64,000 bases of DNA from Pseudoxanthomonas sp. X-1 (lineage in GTDB: Bacteria; Pseudomonadota; Gammaproteobacteria; Xanthomonadales; Xanthomonadaceae), in assembly GCF_020042665.1 (NCBI RefSeq), contig NZ_CP083376.1:2702001-2766000 (forward strand). The letters run 5' to 3'. Shown one piece after another: positions 1 through 8,383 of this stretch. The notes beneath the pieces were generated by a model, which was not told where the DNA came from, did no database searches, and worked only from the letters and a program-made list of their open reading frames with translations. Positions within the stretch are counted from its first letter, which is position 1. Every line of letters starts with the position of its first letter. A program made the translations under genes and the position numbers.

Positions 1-393
1 CCCATCACCCGCGGCGTGATCGAGGCGCTGCGTGACGAGCCGGACCAGCACCTGCTGTCGCAGCGCCTGGCGTCCGAGGTCGCGCTGTCCTCCGTGCTGG
101 AGAAGGCGCTGTTGCTACAGCGCACGCTGCTCACGGGCAAGAAAGAGCCCAACGTCGCGGCCAACGAGCTTGCGGTGGAGGCCGTGAACAAGGAGAGCGA
201 TACGCTCGACCGCGAGATCCAGAACCTCAAAACGGAACTGGAACTGCGCCGCGAGCTGGCCAACAACTCGCCGATGGCCATCATTCAGCGCCATAGCACG
301 CGCGCTTCGGGTTCGCGCGGCATCTACGAGGGCGATCCGGTGCCCGACCGTCTCGACCAACTCCAGAAGGGCAATCCGGGAGGTCGGCCATGA
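1..393 (+). CDS. Integrating conjugative element protein, PFL_4711 family (C-terminal part)
   Basis: The reading frame is open from the first base, so only the last 130 residues are visible. The visible part is hydrophilic and charged, with a helical, possibly coiled stretch (EIQNLKTELELRRELA). Its place directly before a small membrane protein and a TraG-N protein matches the PFL_4711-family transfer protein of clc-type ICEs, thought to be part of the type IV secretion apparatus. The stop overlaps the next start as ATGA, so translation is probably coupled. The assignment rests on gene order more than on a motif. Confidence 0.6.
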   Translation, partial: PITRGVIEALRDEPDQHLLSQRLASEVALSSVLEKALLLQRTLLTGKKEPNVAANELAVEAVNKESDTLDREIQNLKTELELRRELANNSPMAIIQRHSTRASGSRGIYEGDPVPDRLDQLQKGNPGGRP

Positions 394-749
394 GCGAGGC
401 TCGCATGACTTGGCGTCCACTACGCTGGCTGTTCAGCCGGCACGCGGCGAAAACCCTGCTATGGCTTGTGCTGGTCGTGGCCGCCGCCGTAGGGGCCAAC
501 GTCGCGGGCATCTACCTGGTCGGCAGTGTCGCGGCCTGGGAGCGGTGGCTGGCGGCGTCCGCAGGGTATTTCTTCATCTGGCGACTGTGCCTGTACGGCG
601 GTACGGCCTATGGATGGGTCTGGATGCGCCGTCGGCTGCTGGCCCGCGAAGACAGCACGCAGGCGCGACGTCGGCTGATCCGCGCAGAGGTCGCCGGCGT
701 CCTTGCCATTGTGGCGCTCGAAGCCAGCCTGTTGATGCAGGCCGCTTGA
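390..749 (+). CDS. Small ICE membrane protein next to TraG-N
   Basis: A 119-residue protein with hydrophobic segments at about residues 21-47, 54-75 and 98-118, separated by an Arg-rich loop (WMRRRLLAREDSTQARRR). The start overlaps the stop of the preceding gene (ATGA), and 15 bp separate it from the TraG-N gene, so the three form one transfer operon. A small membrane protein is usually found at this position in the ICE family. It has no motif I recognise, and its role in mating is unknown. Confidence 0.6.
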   Translation: MSEARMTWRPLRWLFSRHAAKTLLWLVLVVAAAVGANVAGIYLVGSVAAWERWLAASAGYFFIWRLCLYGGTAYGWVWMRRRLLAREDSTQARRRLIRAEVAGVLAIVALEASLLMQAA

Positions 750-764
750 GGGGAGATCGAGGCA

Positions 765-2282
765 ATGACGCTTTTCACGACCGACTACCTGGAGTACTAC
801 CTCACCCTCGTGTCCTGGATCGTCAACAACGGCATCTGGGCCGTGCTGGTGTCCAGCGGGGTGTTTGCGCTGCCCTTTGTGGCGATCGTCATCCAGGAAT
901 GGCTCAAGGCCAGAGCGGAGGGCGCCGACGAAGGCAACAAGGGCGTGCTCTCGGCGGCGCGCATCGAGAACCGAGTATTTGTGGCCATCGTGGTCGTGAT
1001 GTTCGCCGGCATTCCGTTCATCGACGTCGACCTCAGCACTATCCAGTACGACAGCTCGCGCTCGGCGCAGTGCCAGGTCAGCGTGCCGCAGCCCGCGCAA
1101 ACTGGCTGGTCGCAGTCCTTCAGCACCATCAACAACCAGTCGGCGAAGGTTCCGGTCTGGTGGGCTTTCATGCACGCGCTTTCGCGCGCCGTCACGAGCG
1201 CCTCGGTGGCTGCGATCCCGTGCGGCACGGATCTGCGGCAGATGCGGATGGAGATCGATGCCACACGCATCGACGACCCGGTGCTGGCCCAAGAAGTGGC
1301 GGATTTCACGCACGATTGCTATGGACCGGCTCGCGCCAAATTGTTCATGGCGCGGCCGGAGCTGGACGAAACGCAGATGAACGATGTGACCTGGATCGGT
1401 TCGAGGTTTTTCACGGACACGGGCGGTTACTACGACAGCTACCGCTCTAGCACGGCGCGCGAGGCATGGCCCTATGACGACACCCGCGACGCTGGGCTTG
1501 CGCAGGTTGCCAATGGTGGCGGCTACCCGACCTGCAGGCAGTGGTGGTCCGACGGCAGTAACGGACTGCGCGCGCGGCTGCTGGGGCAAGTGGACCCAAG
1601 CCTGCTGAATCGCCTGGCGGGCTGGGCTGGATTCCTGAGCCGGGCCGAGGTGGACGACTCCGTGATCCGCGCCATCGCGTCACCGCGGCAGCAGAAATTG
1701 AACCAAGGCAGCGTCTATACGGACTACGGCGGTCAGATCGACAAGACATTGCCCAATGTCGTCAACCGTGCCACCAGCGATGTTGGCTTGGCGGTTGGGG
1801 CTCTCGCCGCCTTCCCGGCAATGGACGTAGTGCGCCAAGCACTGCCCATGGTGCTCGCGCTGCTCAAGATGGCGCTCGTGATCTGCATTCCGCTAGTGCT
1901 GGTCGTGGGCACCTATGACCTGAAGATGGTCGTCACCGTCAGCACCGTCCAGTTCGCGCTGTTCTTCACGGACTTCTGGTTTCAGCTCGCACGCTGGATC
2001 GACAGCACCATCCTCGATGCGCTCTACGGGTGGGGCTTTGGCTGGAACCGGCCGCATACCAACTTCGACCCGCTGGTGGGGCTGAACAATGCCTTCGGCG
2101 ACATGCTTTTGATGTTCGTCACCGGCACGATGTTCTTGGTCCTGCCGACTTTCTGGGTGGCAGCGCTTGGGTGGGTCGGAGTAAAAGCCGGGGTAATCGC
2201 TCAGAACCTGGCTGTCGGTTCCAAGGAAGCACGCGACAGCGCGGGATCAGGCGTAAACAAGGTTACCGGCAAGGTGCTTTGA
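765..2282 (+). CDS. Conjugal transfer protein with TraG N-terminal domain
   Basis: A 505-residue inner-membrane protein of the TraG-N family, a part of the conjugative type IV secretion system linked to mating-pair formation and stabilisation. Hydrophobic segments are near residues 17-42, 66-86 and 365-385, with more around 390-410 and 455-480, and a long hydrophilic region lies between the second and third. The start has a purine-rich GAGG site just upstream. The gene ends 13 bp before the convergent DUF3742 stop. F-type TraG has a longer periplasmic C-terminal domain that this ICE version lacks, which is normal for the family. Confidence 0.8.
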   Translation: MTLFTTDYLEYYLTLVSWIVNNGIWAVLVSSGVFALPFVAIVIQEWLKARAEGADEGNKGVLSAARIENRVFVAIVVVMFAGIPFIDVDLSTIQYDSSRSAQCQVSVPQPAQTGWSQSFSTINNQSAKVPVWWAFMHALSRAVTSASVAAIPCGTDLRQMRMEIDATRIDDPVLAQEVADFTHDCYGPARAKLFMARPELDETQMNDVTWIGSRFFTDTGGYYDSYRSSTAREAWPYDDTRDAGLAQVANGGGYPTCRQWWSDGSNGLRARLLGQVDPSLLNRLAGWAGFLSRAEVDDSVIRAIASPRQQKLNQGSVYTDYGGQIDKTLPNVVNRATSDVGLAVGALAAFPAMDVVRQALPMVLALLKMALVICIPLVLVVGTYDLKMVVTVSTVQFALFFTDFWFQLARWIDSTILDALYGWGFGWNRPHTNFDPLVGLNNAFGDMLLMFVTGTMFLVLPTFWVAALGWVGVKAGVIAQNLAVGSKEARDSAGSGVNKVTGKVL

Positions 2283-2295
2283 TCGGTCGCCCATT

Positions 2296-2673
2296 TCAGT
2301 CGTTGAACGGATCGTTCGGGTCGTGCGGGTCGATCCGCTGACCGCTGGACGAATACAGGCCAAAGCCTGCCTCGCCGTTTCGCAGTTCGTCCGGTTGCGT
2401 CCAGCGATCATCATTGACCGTCGAATTGCTGGCCGTCCATGCTGCGGCAACCCCAACCAGAAGCACCAACGCCAGCCAGAACGCGGCGTAGAACAGCAAT
2501 CCCAGCGCGACCAGCTTCACTACCCATACGAGCACGGTGGCCCCGGCAAGCGGCATCCCCTTGGAGGCGAGCCAACACGACAACCTTCGCTCGCCGCGCG
2601 CATAGGCGCGCCATCCACGGCCAACGCTGCGGCCGAGGCGTTCTGCGGTGCTGATGCGGGTTGTCGTGTTCAT
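2296..2673 (-). CDS. DUF3742 family ICE protein
   Basis: A 125-residue protein with a basic N-terminus (RSVGRGWRAYARGERRLS), one or two membrane spans at about residues 44-78, and an acidic Asp/Pro-rich tail (DPHDPNDPFND). This matches DUF3742, which occurs almost only next to TraG-N in clc-type ICEs. It is transcribed toward the TraG-N gene with 13 bp between the stops and may share a leftward transcript with prlF-yhaV. The function of the family is unknown. Confidence 0.75.
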   Translation of the reverse strand: MNTTTRISTAERLGRSVGRGWRAYARGERRLSCWLASKGMPLAGATVLVWVVKLVALGLLFYAAFWLALVLLVGVAAAWTASNSTVNDDRWTQPDELRNGEAGFGLYSSSGQRIDPHDPNDPFND

Positions 2674-2700
2674 GGTCGTCTCCTGCTACATGAGGAATGC

Positions 2701-3159
2701 CTATTCCAGTTTGCTCCAATCCTGCTTGCTTGCCTGCACCAATACGTTCCAATCGTCTGGTGGATTTCCACGTCCGAGCATTTTCTCGAACACGGCATAG
2801 GGATCTGACTTGCTCCCCGAAGACCGCAAGGTCTGCTCATCATTGACCCAGGCGTACACGATGACCTTGGCCTTCGAGTCGTACCGGAAGAACAACCGGA
2901 ACCGCCTTCCGATCTTGGCCCTTCGCCAGTGCCGGTGGGCCAGCCCCAGGGTGTTGCCCTGGCGGTACTCGTCGCGTGCCGGATCACCGGGCACCACATC
3001 TAATATCAACTGGTTCAAGGCCCGGAAGAGCTTGACGTTGGCGTTGGACTCGAAGCCCTCCGGGTCGTTCTCCTGCGCGCGCCGTGCGGCTGCGTGCAGC
3101 TTCTGCAACTGCTCGATCACACAGTCGTGGAACAGCAATGCCCAGCCATGCCGTTGCAT
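2701..3159 (-). CDS. yhaV: YhaV-family type II toxin
   Basis: A 152-residue protein with the marks of YhaV, a ribosome-dependent mRNA endonuclease of the RelE superfamily: a basic core (HWRRAKIGRRFRLFFRYD), the AWVNDEQTLR segment and a GRGNPPDDWN tail, all close to what I recall of E. coli YhaV. Its start shares one base with the stop of the antitoxin gene (TGATG), so the two are translationally coupled with the antitoxin first. It lies inside the ICE transfer region, where a toxin-antitoxin pair would favour maintenance of the element. Length is normal. Confidence 0.88.
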   Translation of the reverse strand: MQRHGWALLFHDCVIEQLQKLHAAARRAQENDPEGFESNANVKLFRALNQLILDVVPGDPARDEYRQGNTLGLAHRHWRRAKIGRRFRLFFRYDSKAKVIVYAWVNDEQTLRSSGSKSDPYAVFEKMLGRGNPPDDWNVLVQASKQDWSKLE

Positions 3160-3476
3160 CAGAGTTCCACTTCGCCGTCGATTTCCTCGTCCAGCTTCAC
3201 GCCGTGACCCGCTTGCTCCAGCATGGCGCGAGTTAGATCCTCGGGCAGACCATGGACGTTCCGGCCCGCCTCGATGTCGCGGGCCAGCAGACTCAGGAAC
3301 GCACCGATGGCGGGGTCCTCGTGCTCGGCGTCGGCACGGGTCACGACGACTTCTCCGTCACGCAGGTCGAACGCAACCTTGCCGCCGGCATCGACACCGA
3401 GCGCCTGCCGGATGGGCTTGGGCAGCGTGATCTGGCCTTTGGAGGTCAGCGTGGCAACTTCATGAATGGCAGGCAT
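3159..3476 (-). CDS. prlF: PrlF-family antitoxin (AbrB/SpoVT-type DNA-binding)
   Basis: A 105-residue antitoxin. Residues 8-45 carry the swapped-hairpin AbrB signature (LTSKGQITLPKPIRQALG) followed by GGKVAFDL. The acidic C-terminal half would bind and neutralise YhaV. The start was placed at MPAIHEV, where homologues begin, because the longer frame runs into the operator. A perfect 24-bp palindrome centred 40 bp upstream is the likely autoregulatory site. It is co-transcribed with yhaV, whose start overlaps its stop. Confidence 0.88.
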   Translation of the reverse strand: MPAIHEVATLTSKGQITLPKPIRQALGVDAGGKVAFDLRDGEVVVTRADAEHEDPAIGAFLSLLARDIEAGRNVHGLPEDLTRAMLEQAGHGVKLDEEIDGEVEL

Positions 3477-3503
3477 GGCCGTTCTCCTAATAGCGATGCC
3501 CTG

Positions 3504-3527
3504 ATGGTAAGGAATATTCCTTACCAT
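3504..3527. promoter_or_regulatory. Perfect 24-bp palindrome, likely PrlF operator
   Basis: The half-site ATGGTAAGGAAT is followed at once by its exact reverse complement. It lies 28 bp upstream of the prlF start. AbrB-type antitoxins autoregulate through inverted repeats at this position, so I infer that the PrlF or PrlF-YhaV complex binds here. Confidence 0.7.
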
Positions 3528-3628
3528 GTCAATATGGGGTCTCATGGCGTCCTCCCGAGTCCAAGAATCGGCCCATCGTAGGGCGGGAACACCAAGCCTT
3601 CACGCATCAATCCGGCCCGCCGAACCTC

Positions 3629-3652
3629 GCATTGGCCGTGGACGGTCAATGC
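3629..3652. promoter_or_regulatory. Inverted repeat upstream of the relaxase gene, candidate oriT component
   Basis: Arms GCATTGGCC and GGTCAATGC (one mismatch) flank the spacer GTGGAC. The right half with its flank, GTGGACGGTCAATGCCCC, recurs with small changes in the hairpin just after the relaxase gene (5635-5675). ICEclc is known to carry two transfer origins near its relaxase gene, so these paired sites are oriT candidates. Function is inferred only. Confidence 0.35.
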
Positions 3653-3781
3653 CCCACGCCCTATACCCAAATGGTTAAAGGCTAAAGGGCCGAAAGGGCA
3701 AGGGAATGGGGTGCAAGGGGAAAGGCCCTACCTCGAAAAGGCGAAAAGGCCCCCCGCTCGGCCCACCACCAGGACACCCGC

Positions 3782-5626
3782 ATGCTCTTTCTGTTCCAGC
3801 GGAAACGACCTCCGGTCGCTGCCGCTCCGTCGCCAGCGCCCGCCCTCGATCTCCCGAAAGGGCTGCTGCGGCCCGAGTCGGCCGCATCGCTGCTGGCCAC
3901 GCCGCGCCGGCAGAAGCTGCTGGAATACATCTGGCAGCGCACCTCCCTCTCGCGCAAGCAGTTCGTCACCCTGTACCGCACGCCGCTGGAACGATATGCC
4001 GAGCTGGTCCAGCAATTTCCCGCTTCCGAAAGCCACCATCACGCTTACCCGGGCGGCATGCTCGACCACGGCCTGGAAATCGTCGCCTACAGCCTGAAGC
4101 TGCGCCAGTCCCATCTGCTGCCCATCGGTGCCAGCCCCGAGGACCAGGCGGCGCAGTCCGAGGCCTGGACCGCCGCCGTCGCCTACGCGGCACTACTGCA
4201 CGACATCGGCAAGATCGCTGTCGATCTGCACGTCGAACTCGCCGACGGCAACACCTGGCATCCCTGGCACGGGCCGCTGCTCCAGCCGTACCGCTTCCGC
4301 TATCGTGAGGATCGTGAATACCGCTTGCATAGTGCTGCAACAGGTCTGCTCTACCGCCAACTGCTCGATCGGCACGTCTTGGACTGGCTCAGTGGCTACC
4401 CGGCGCTATGGGCCCCGCTGCTCTACGTCTTGGCCGGACAGTACGAGCATGCCGGGGTCCTGGGCGAGCTTGTCGTGCAGGCTGATCGCGCTTCTGTGGC
4501 TCAGGAGCTGGGTGGTGATCCGGCCCGCGTCATGGCAGCACCCAAGCACGCACTGCAACGCAAGCTGCTCGACGGGCTGCGTTATCTGCTCAAGGAAGAG
4601 TTGAAGCTGAACCAGCCGGAAGCCTCCGATGGCTGGCTCACCGAGGATGGTTTGTGGCTGGTGAGCAAGACGGTTTCGGACAAACTGCGCGCACACCTCC
4701 TGTCTCAGGGGATCGATGGCATTCCTGCGAACAACACCGCCGTGTTCAACGTGCTGCAAGACCACGGCATGCTCCAGCCCACCTCGGACGGCAAAGCGGT
4801 CTGGCGCGCGACCGTGACCAGCACGACCGGCTGGTCCCATTCGTTCACCCTGTTGCGTCTCGCTCCCGCGCTGATCTGGGAGTCTGGCGAGCGACCAGCA
4901 CCTTTCGCGGGCACGGTAGAGATCGACGCGACGCCCGCGGAAAACGACGCCTGCATGTCGGCTCCCGCGCCTACCGTCTCGGTGAACCCAGCGCAGGGAG
5001 GTCAAGAGCCTCCGATTTGGGAGGGCGACAGCACCACCATCGTTTCACCGCCCGCAGCCCAGCCCGTGCCCGACGTCATGGAGGATTTGCTCGCGATGGT
5101 GGGCTTGGGTGAGTCGGCCGGCGTTGGCCAGGATGCCGAGGAGTTCCTCCACACCCCCGCGCCAGCAACAGCCGCGACGTCCATTCCATCGCCTGCACCT
5201 GCACCCGCGCCTACGCCTGGGTCATCGGCAACGAAGCCATCCGGGGAACAGTTCATGGTTTGGCTGAAGCAGGGAATCGCCTCACGACGGCTCATCATCA
5301 ACGACGCGAAGGCACTCGTGCATACGGTGAATGAGACGGCCTACCTGGTCAGCCCGGGTGTGTTCCAACGCTATGCGCAGGAGCATCCCGAAGTGGCCGC
5401 ACTCGCCAAGCAGGAGAATCAACAGGATTGGCAGTGGGTGCAGAAGCGCTTCGAGAAGCTGCAGCTACATCGAAAGCAGCCCAATGGCCTGAACATTTGG
5501 ACCTGTGAAGTCACGGGCCCGAGGAAGTCCCGCCGACTGCATGGCTACCTCCTCGAAGATGGGTCCTTGGCACTCGCCGAAATACCGCCCAACAATCCCT
5601 ATCTTGCTCTGACTCAGGAAGGATGA
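3782..5626 (+). CDS. traI: MobH-family relaxase (TraI-like, HD domain)
   Basis: A 614-residue relaxase of the MobH type that should nick the ICE at oriT and start conjugative transfer. The N-terminal TraI_2 domain carries the metal-binding HD-type residues: HHHAYPGGMLDHGLE near residue 85 and LLHDIGK near residue 137. A Pro/Ala-rich linker at about 440-500 leads to a C-terminal TraI_2_C-like domain (FMVWLKQGIASRRLIINDAK onward). It stands alone on the plus strand, with hairpin-forming repeats on both sides. A purine-rich block with repeated AAAGG words occupies about 3675-3760 just upstream. Confidence 0.85.
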   Translation: MLFLFQRKRPPVAAAPSPAPALDLPKGLLRPESAASLLATPRRQKLLEYIWQRTSLSRKQFVTLYRTPLERYAELVQQFPASESHHHAYPGGMLDHGLEIVAYSLKLRQSHLLPIGASPEDQAAQSEAWTAAVAYAALLHDIGKIAVDLHVELADGNTWHPWHGPLLQPYRFRYREDREYRLHSAATGLLYRQLLDRHVLDWLSGYPALWAPLLYVLAGQYEHAGVLGELVVQADRASVAQELGGDPARVMAAPKHALQRKLLDGLRYLLKEELKLNQPEASDGWLTEDGLWLVSKTVSDKLRAHLLSQGIDGIPANNTAVFNVLQDHGMLQPTSDGKAVWRATVTSTTGWSHSFTLLRLAPALIWESGERPAPFAGTVEIDATPAENDACMSAPAPTVSVNPAQGGQEPPIWEGDSTTIVSPPAAQPVPDVMEDLLAMVGLGESAGVGQDAEEFLHTPAPATAATSIPSPAPAPAPTPGSSATKPSGEQFMVWLKQGIASRRLIINDAKALVHTVNETAYLVSPGVFQRYAQEHPEVAALAKQENQQDWQWVQKRFEKLQLHRKQPNGLNIWTCEVTGPRKSRRLHGYLLEDGSLALAEIPPNNPYLALTQEG

Positions 5627-5634
5627 CGCGATTC

Positions 5635-5675
5635 GGGCATTGATCGCCACCGTCGTGTGGCGACGATCAATGCCC
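5635..5675. promoter_or_regulatory. Long hairpin downstream of traI, candidate second oriT or terminator
   Basis: Arms GGGCATTGATCGCCAC and GTGGCGACGATCAATGCCC pair with a 3-nt bulge around a CGTCGT loop, starting 9 bp after the traI stop and before the convergent uvrA stop. The right arm resembles the site at 3638-3655 upstream of traI. No U-run follows, so a plain intrinsic terminator is less likely than a shared protein-binding or nicking site. Both readings remain open. Confidence 0.4.
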
Positions 5676-5706
5676 CGCGAAAATTGGCAACATTTGGCGA
5701 ACTGAG

Positions 5707-8358
5707 CTACTCGGCCCGCGCCAACTCCTGTGCAAGGAACGGAGCGGTTCTGCTGCCAGACGTTCGGGCCACCTGCTGAGGGGAGCCCGCCACCACGATG
5801 CTGCCGCCGGCAGCGCCTGCACCAGGCCCCACGTCGATCACCCAATCGGCCTGGGCCACCGCGCGCATATCGTGTTCGATCATCACTACGGTATTGCCGG
5901 CATCGACCAGGCGCTGCAACTGCACCAGCAGCCGGTCGGCGTCCGACGCATGCAGCCCGGTAGTCGGCTCGTCGAGCACGTACAGGCTTCGGCCGCGCTG
6001 GCTGCGCTGAAGCTCGGTCGCCAGCTTGATGCGCTGCGCCTCGCCACCGGAAAGCTCAGTGGCTGGTTGTCCCAGGCGCAGATAGCCCAGTCCGATGTCG
6101 CGCAGCAGTTGCAGGGGCCTTGCCACCGCGTCTTCACCCGCGAAGAATTCGCTGGCCTCGTCCACGGTCATCTGCAGCACCTCGGCGATGTTGCGCCCGT
6201 TCCACTGCACCTTCAGCGTGGCCTCGTTGTAGCGCGCGCCATGGCAGGTCGGGCACGGCGCGTACACGCTGGGCATGAACAGCAGTTCCACGCTAACGAA
6301 ACCCTCGCCCTCGCAAGTCTCGCAGCGCCCCTTGGCGACGTTGAACGAGAACCGTCCGGCATCATAGCGGCGGCGTCGAGCATCGGGCGTGGCAGCGAAC
6401 AGCTTGCGCACATGGTCGAACAGGCCCGTGTAGGTGGCCAGGTTCGACCGCGGCGTGCGCCCGATCGGTTTCTGGTCCACCTGCACCAGACGCTGTACGG
6501 CGTCCACGTCGCCCGCCAGATGGCCGCCGGTCGCTTCGATCACTGCCGGCCCTTCGCTGGTGGCGCTTTCGGCTACATCGTCTTCCGGCTCGTGGCCCAG
6601 GTGCAGCAGCACCAGCTCCGGCAGGGCCTGCGCGACGAGGCTGGACTTGCCCGAGCCGGAGATGCCGGTGACGGCCGTCAGCACGCCCAGCGGAATGCGC
6701 GCATTCACGCCATGCAGGTTGTGGCGGTGAATGTCCTGCAGCTCCAGCCAGCCGGTCGCTTCGCGTGCCCGGCTTCCCGGCGCGGGGATCTCATCGAACA
6801 GGTAGCGTGCAGTACGCGATTCGGCAATCTTGCGCAGGCCATCCGGCTCGCCGCTGTAGAGCACGCGGCCGCCACGCTCCCCAGCATCCGGCCCGACATC
6901 CACCAGCCATTGCGCGCGGCGCATCAGGTCCAAGTCGTGCTCCACCACGAACACCGAGTTGCCGGCGTCGCGCAGCCGGTCGAGCGCGTCGTACAGGGCC
7001 TGGCTATCGGAGGGGTGCAGGCCCGCGGAGGGCTCGTCGAGCACGTACACGACACCGAACAGCAGGGAACTCAATTGCGTGGCCAGCCGCAGGCGCTGCA
7101 ACTCGCCGGCCGAAAGCGTCGGCGTGGCCCGGTCCAGCGTCAGGTAGCCCAGGCCCAGCCCACGCAGTTGGCGCAGGCGTGCCATCACGCCACCGGCCAG
7201 GCGCTGCGCGGCGAGGCGCTTTTCTTCCGATAGCGCCGAGGTGCGGCGCACGTCGGGCGATACCGCATGGACGGCGCGGCCGGAGGCCGCGCGTTCGGCA
7301 CGGTCGCGTCGGGTCGCTTCCTTGTCCGTAGCCGCCCCCGCTGCATGGGCGCGGAAATCGCCCTGGGCGATGGGTTCGAGCAAGGCCGCCAACTGGTCCA
7401 GCGGCATCTGCATGAACGCGCCGATGTCCACGCCGGCGAAGGTGACCGACAGCGCCTCGGGCTTGAGCCGCTTGCCGTGGCAGGTGGGGCACGGTTTGCC
7501 CTCCATGAACCGGGACACGCGCTTTCTCATCAACGCGCTCTGGGTGTTGGCAAAGGTGTGCAGCACGTAGCGCCTGGCGCCGGTGAAGGTGCCCATGTAG
7601 CTCGGCTCCATCTTGCGCTTGAGCGCGGCGCGGGTTTCGGCGGGCGTGAAGCCGGCGTACACCGGCACCGTCGGTGTTTCCTCGGTGAACAGAATCCAGT
7701 CGCGATCCTTCTTCGGCAGGTCCTTCCACGGTCGGTCAACGTCGTAGCCCATGCTGACCAGGATGTCGCGCAGGTTCTGGCCTTGCCAGGCGGGGGGCCA
7801 GGAGGCGATCGCCCGCTCGCGGATGCTCAGGGAGGGATCGGGCACCATGATGGCCTCGGTCACCTCGTACACATGGCCCAGGCCGTAGCAGGTCGGGCAC
7901 GCTCCCTGCGGCGTGTTGGGCGAAAAATCCTCGGCGTACAGCATCGGCTGGTTGGCCGGATAGGCGCCGGCGCGCGAATACATCATCCGCACCAGGCTGG
8001 ACAAGGTGGTCACACTGCCCACGGAGGAACGCGCGTTGCTGGAGCCCCGCTGCTGCTGCAGCGCCACCGCCGGCGGCAGGCCGTCGATCGCATCGACGTC
8101 CGGCACGCCGGCCTGCTCGATCAGTCGCCGCGCATAGGGGGCCACCGACTCGAAGTAGCGTCGCTGGGCCTCGGCATAGATGGTGCCGAAGGCCAGCGAG
8201 GACTTGCCGGAGCCGGAGACACCCGAGAACACCACCAGCGCGTTACGCGGGATGGAGACGTCCACCTCCTTGAGGTTGTTCTCGCGCGCACCGCGCACTT
8301 CCACCATGCCGCTGGCCGCAGCGGTACAAGAGGATTCACCGAAAGAATTGTTTGGCAA
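5707..8358 (-). CDS. uvrA: Class II UvrA-like ABC ATPase (UvrA2/DrrC type)
   Basis: An 883-residue twin-ABC protein with Walker A motifs GVSGSGKSS (about 46-54) and GISGSGKSS in the second half, Walker B DEPSAGLH and DEPTTGLH, signatures LSAGE and LSGGE, and zinc-binding CPTC/CETC pairs. Just after YSRAGAYP it goes almost directly to the GACPTC motif, so the UvrB-binding domain of about 110 residues in E. coli UvrA is missing. That is the hallmark of UvrA2 proteins, linked to tolerance of DNA-binding or crosslinking agents. The start is taken as TTG at 8358: it has AGGA seven bases upstream and lies 25 bp after nhaA, whereas the longer frame overlaps nhaA. It is the last gene of the minus-strand run. 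Confidence 0.88.
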   Translation of the reverse strand: MPNNSFGESSCTAAASGMVEVRGARENNLKEVDVSIPRNALVVFSGVSGSGKSSLAFGTIYAEAQRRYFESVAPYARRLIEQAGVPDVDAIDGLPPAVALQQQRGSSNARSSVGSVTTLSSLVRMMYSRAGAYPANQPMLYAEDFSPNTPQGACPTCYGLGHVYEVTEAIMVPDPSLSIRERAIASWPPAWQGQNLRDILVSMGYDVDRPWKDLPKKDRDWILFTEETPTVPVYAGFTPAETRAALKRKMEPSYMGTFTGARRYVLHTFANTQSALMRKRVSRFMEGKPCPTCHGKRLKPEALSVTFAGVDIGAFMQMPLDQLAALLEPIAQGDFRAHAAGAATDKEATRRDRAERAASGRAVHAVSPDVRRTSALSEEKRLAAQRLAGGVMARLRQLRGLGLGYLTLDRATPTLSAGELQRLRLATQLSSLLFGVVYVLDEPSAGLHPSDSQALYDALDRLRDAGNSVFVVEHDLDLMRRAQWLVDVGPDAGERGGRVLYSGEPDGLRKIAESRTARYLFDEIPAPGSRAREATGWLELQDIHRHNLHGVNARIPLGVLTAVTGISGSGKSSLVAQALPELVLLHLGHEPEDDVAESATSEGPAVIEATGGHLAGDVDAVQRLVQVDQKPIGRTPRSNLATYTGLFDHVRKLFAATPDARRRRYDAGRFSFNVAKGRCETCEGEGFVSVELLFMPSVYAPCPTCHGARYNEATLKVQWNGRNIAEVLQMTVDEASEFFAGEDAVARPLQLLRDIGLGYLRLGQPATELSGGEAQRIKLATELQRSQRGRSLYVLDEPTTGLHASDADRLLVQLQRLVDAGNTVVMIEHDMRAVAQADWVIDVGPGAGAAGGSIVVAGSPQQVARTSGSRTAPFLAQELARAE

Positions 8359-8383
8359 GTTTTTATCCTGTAGTTCGTCCCGC

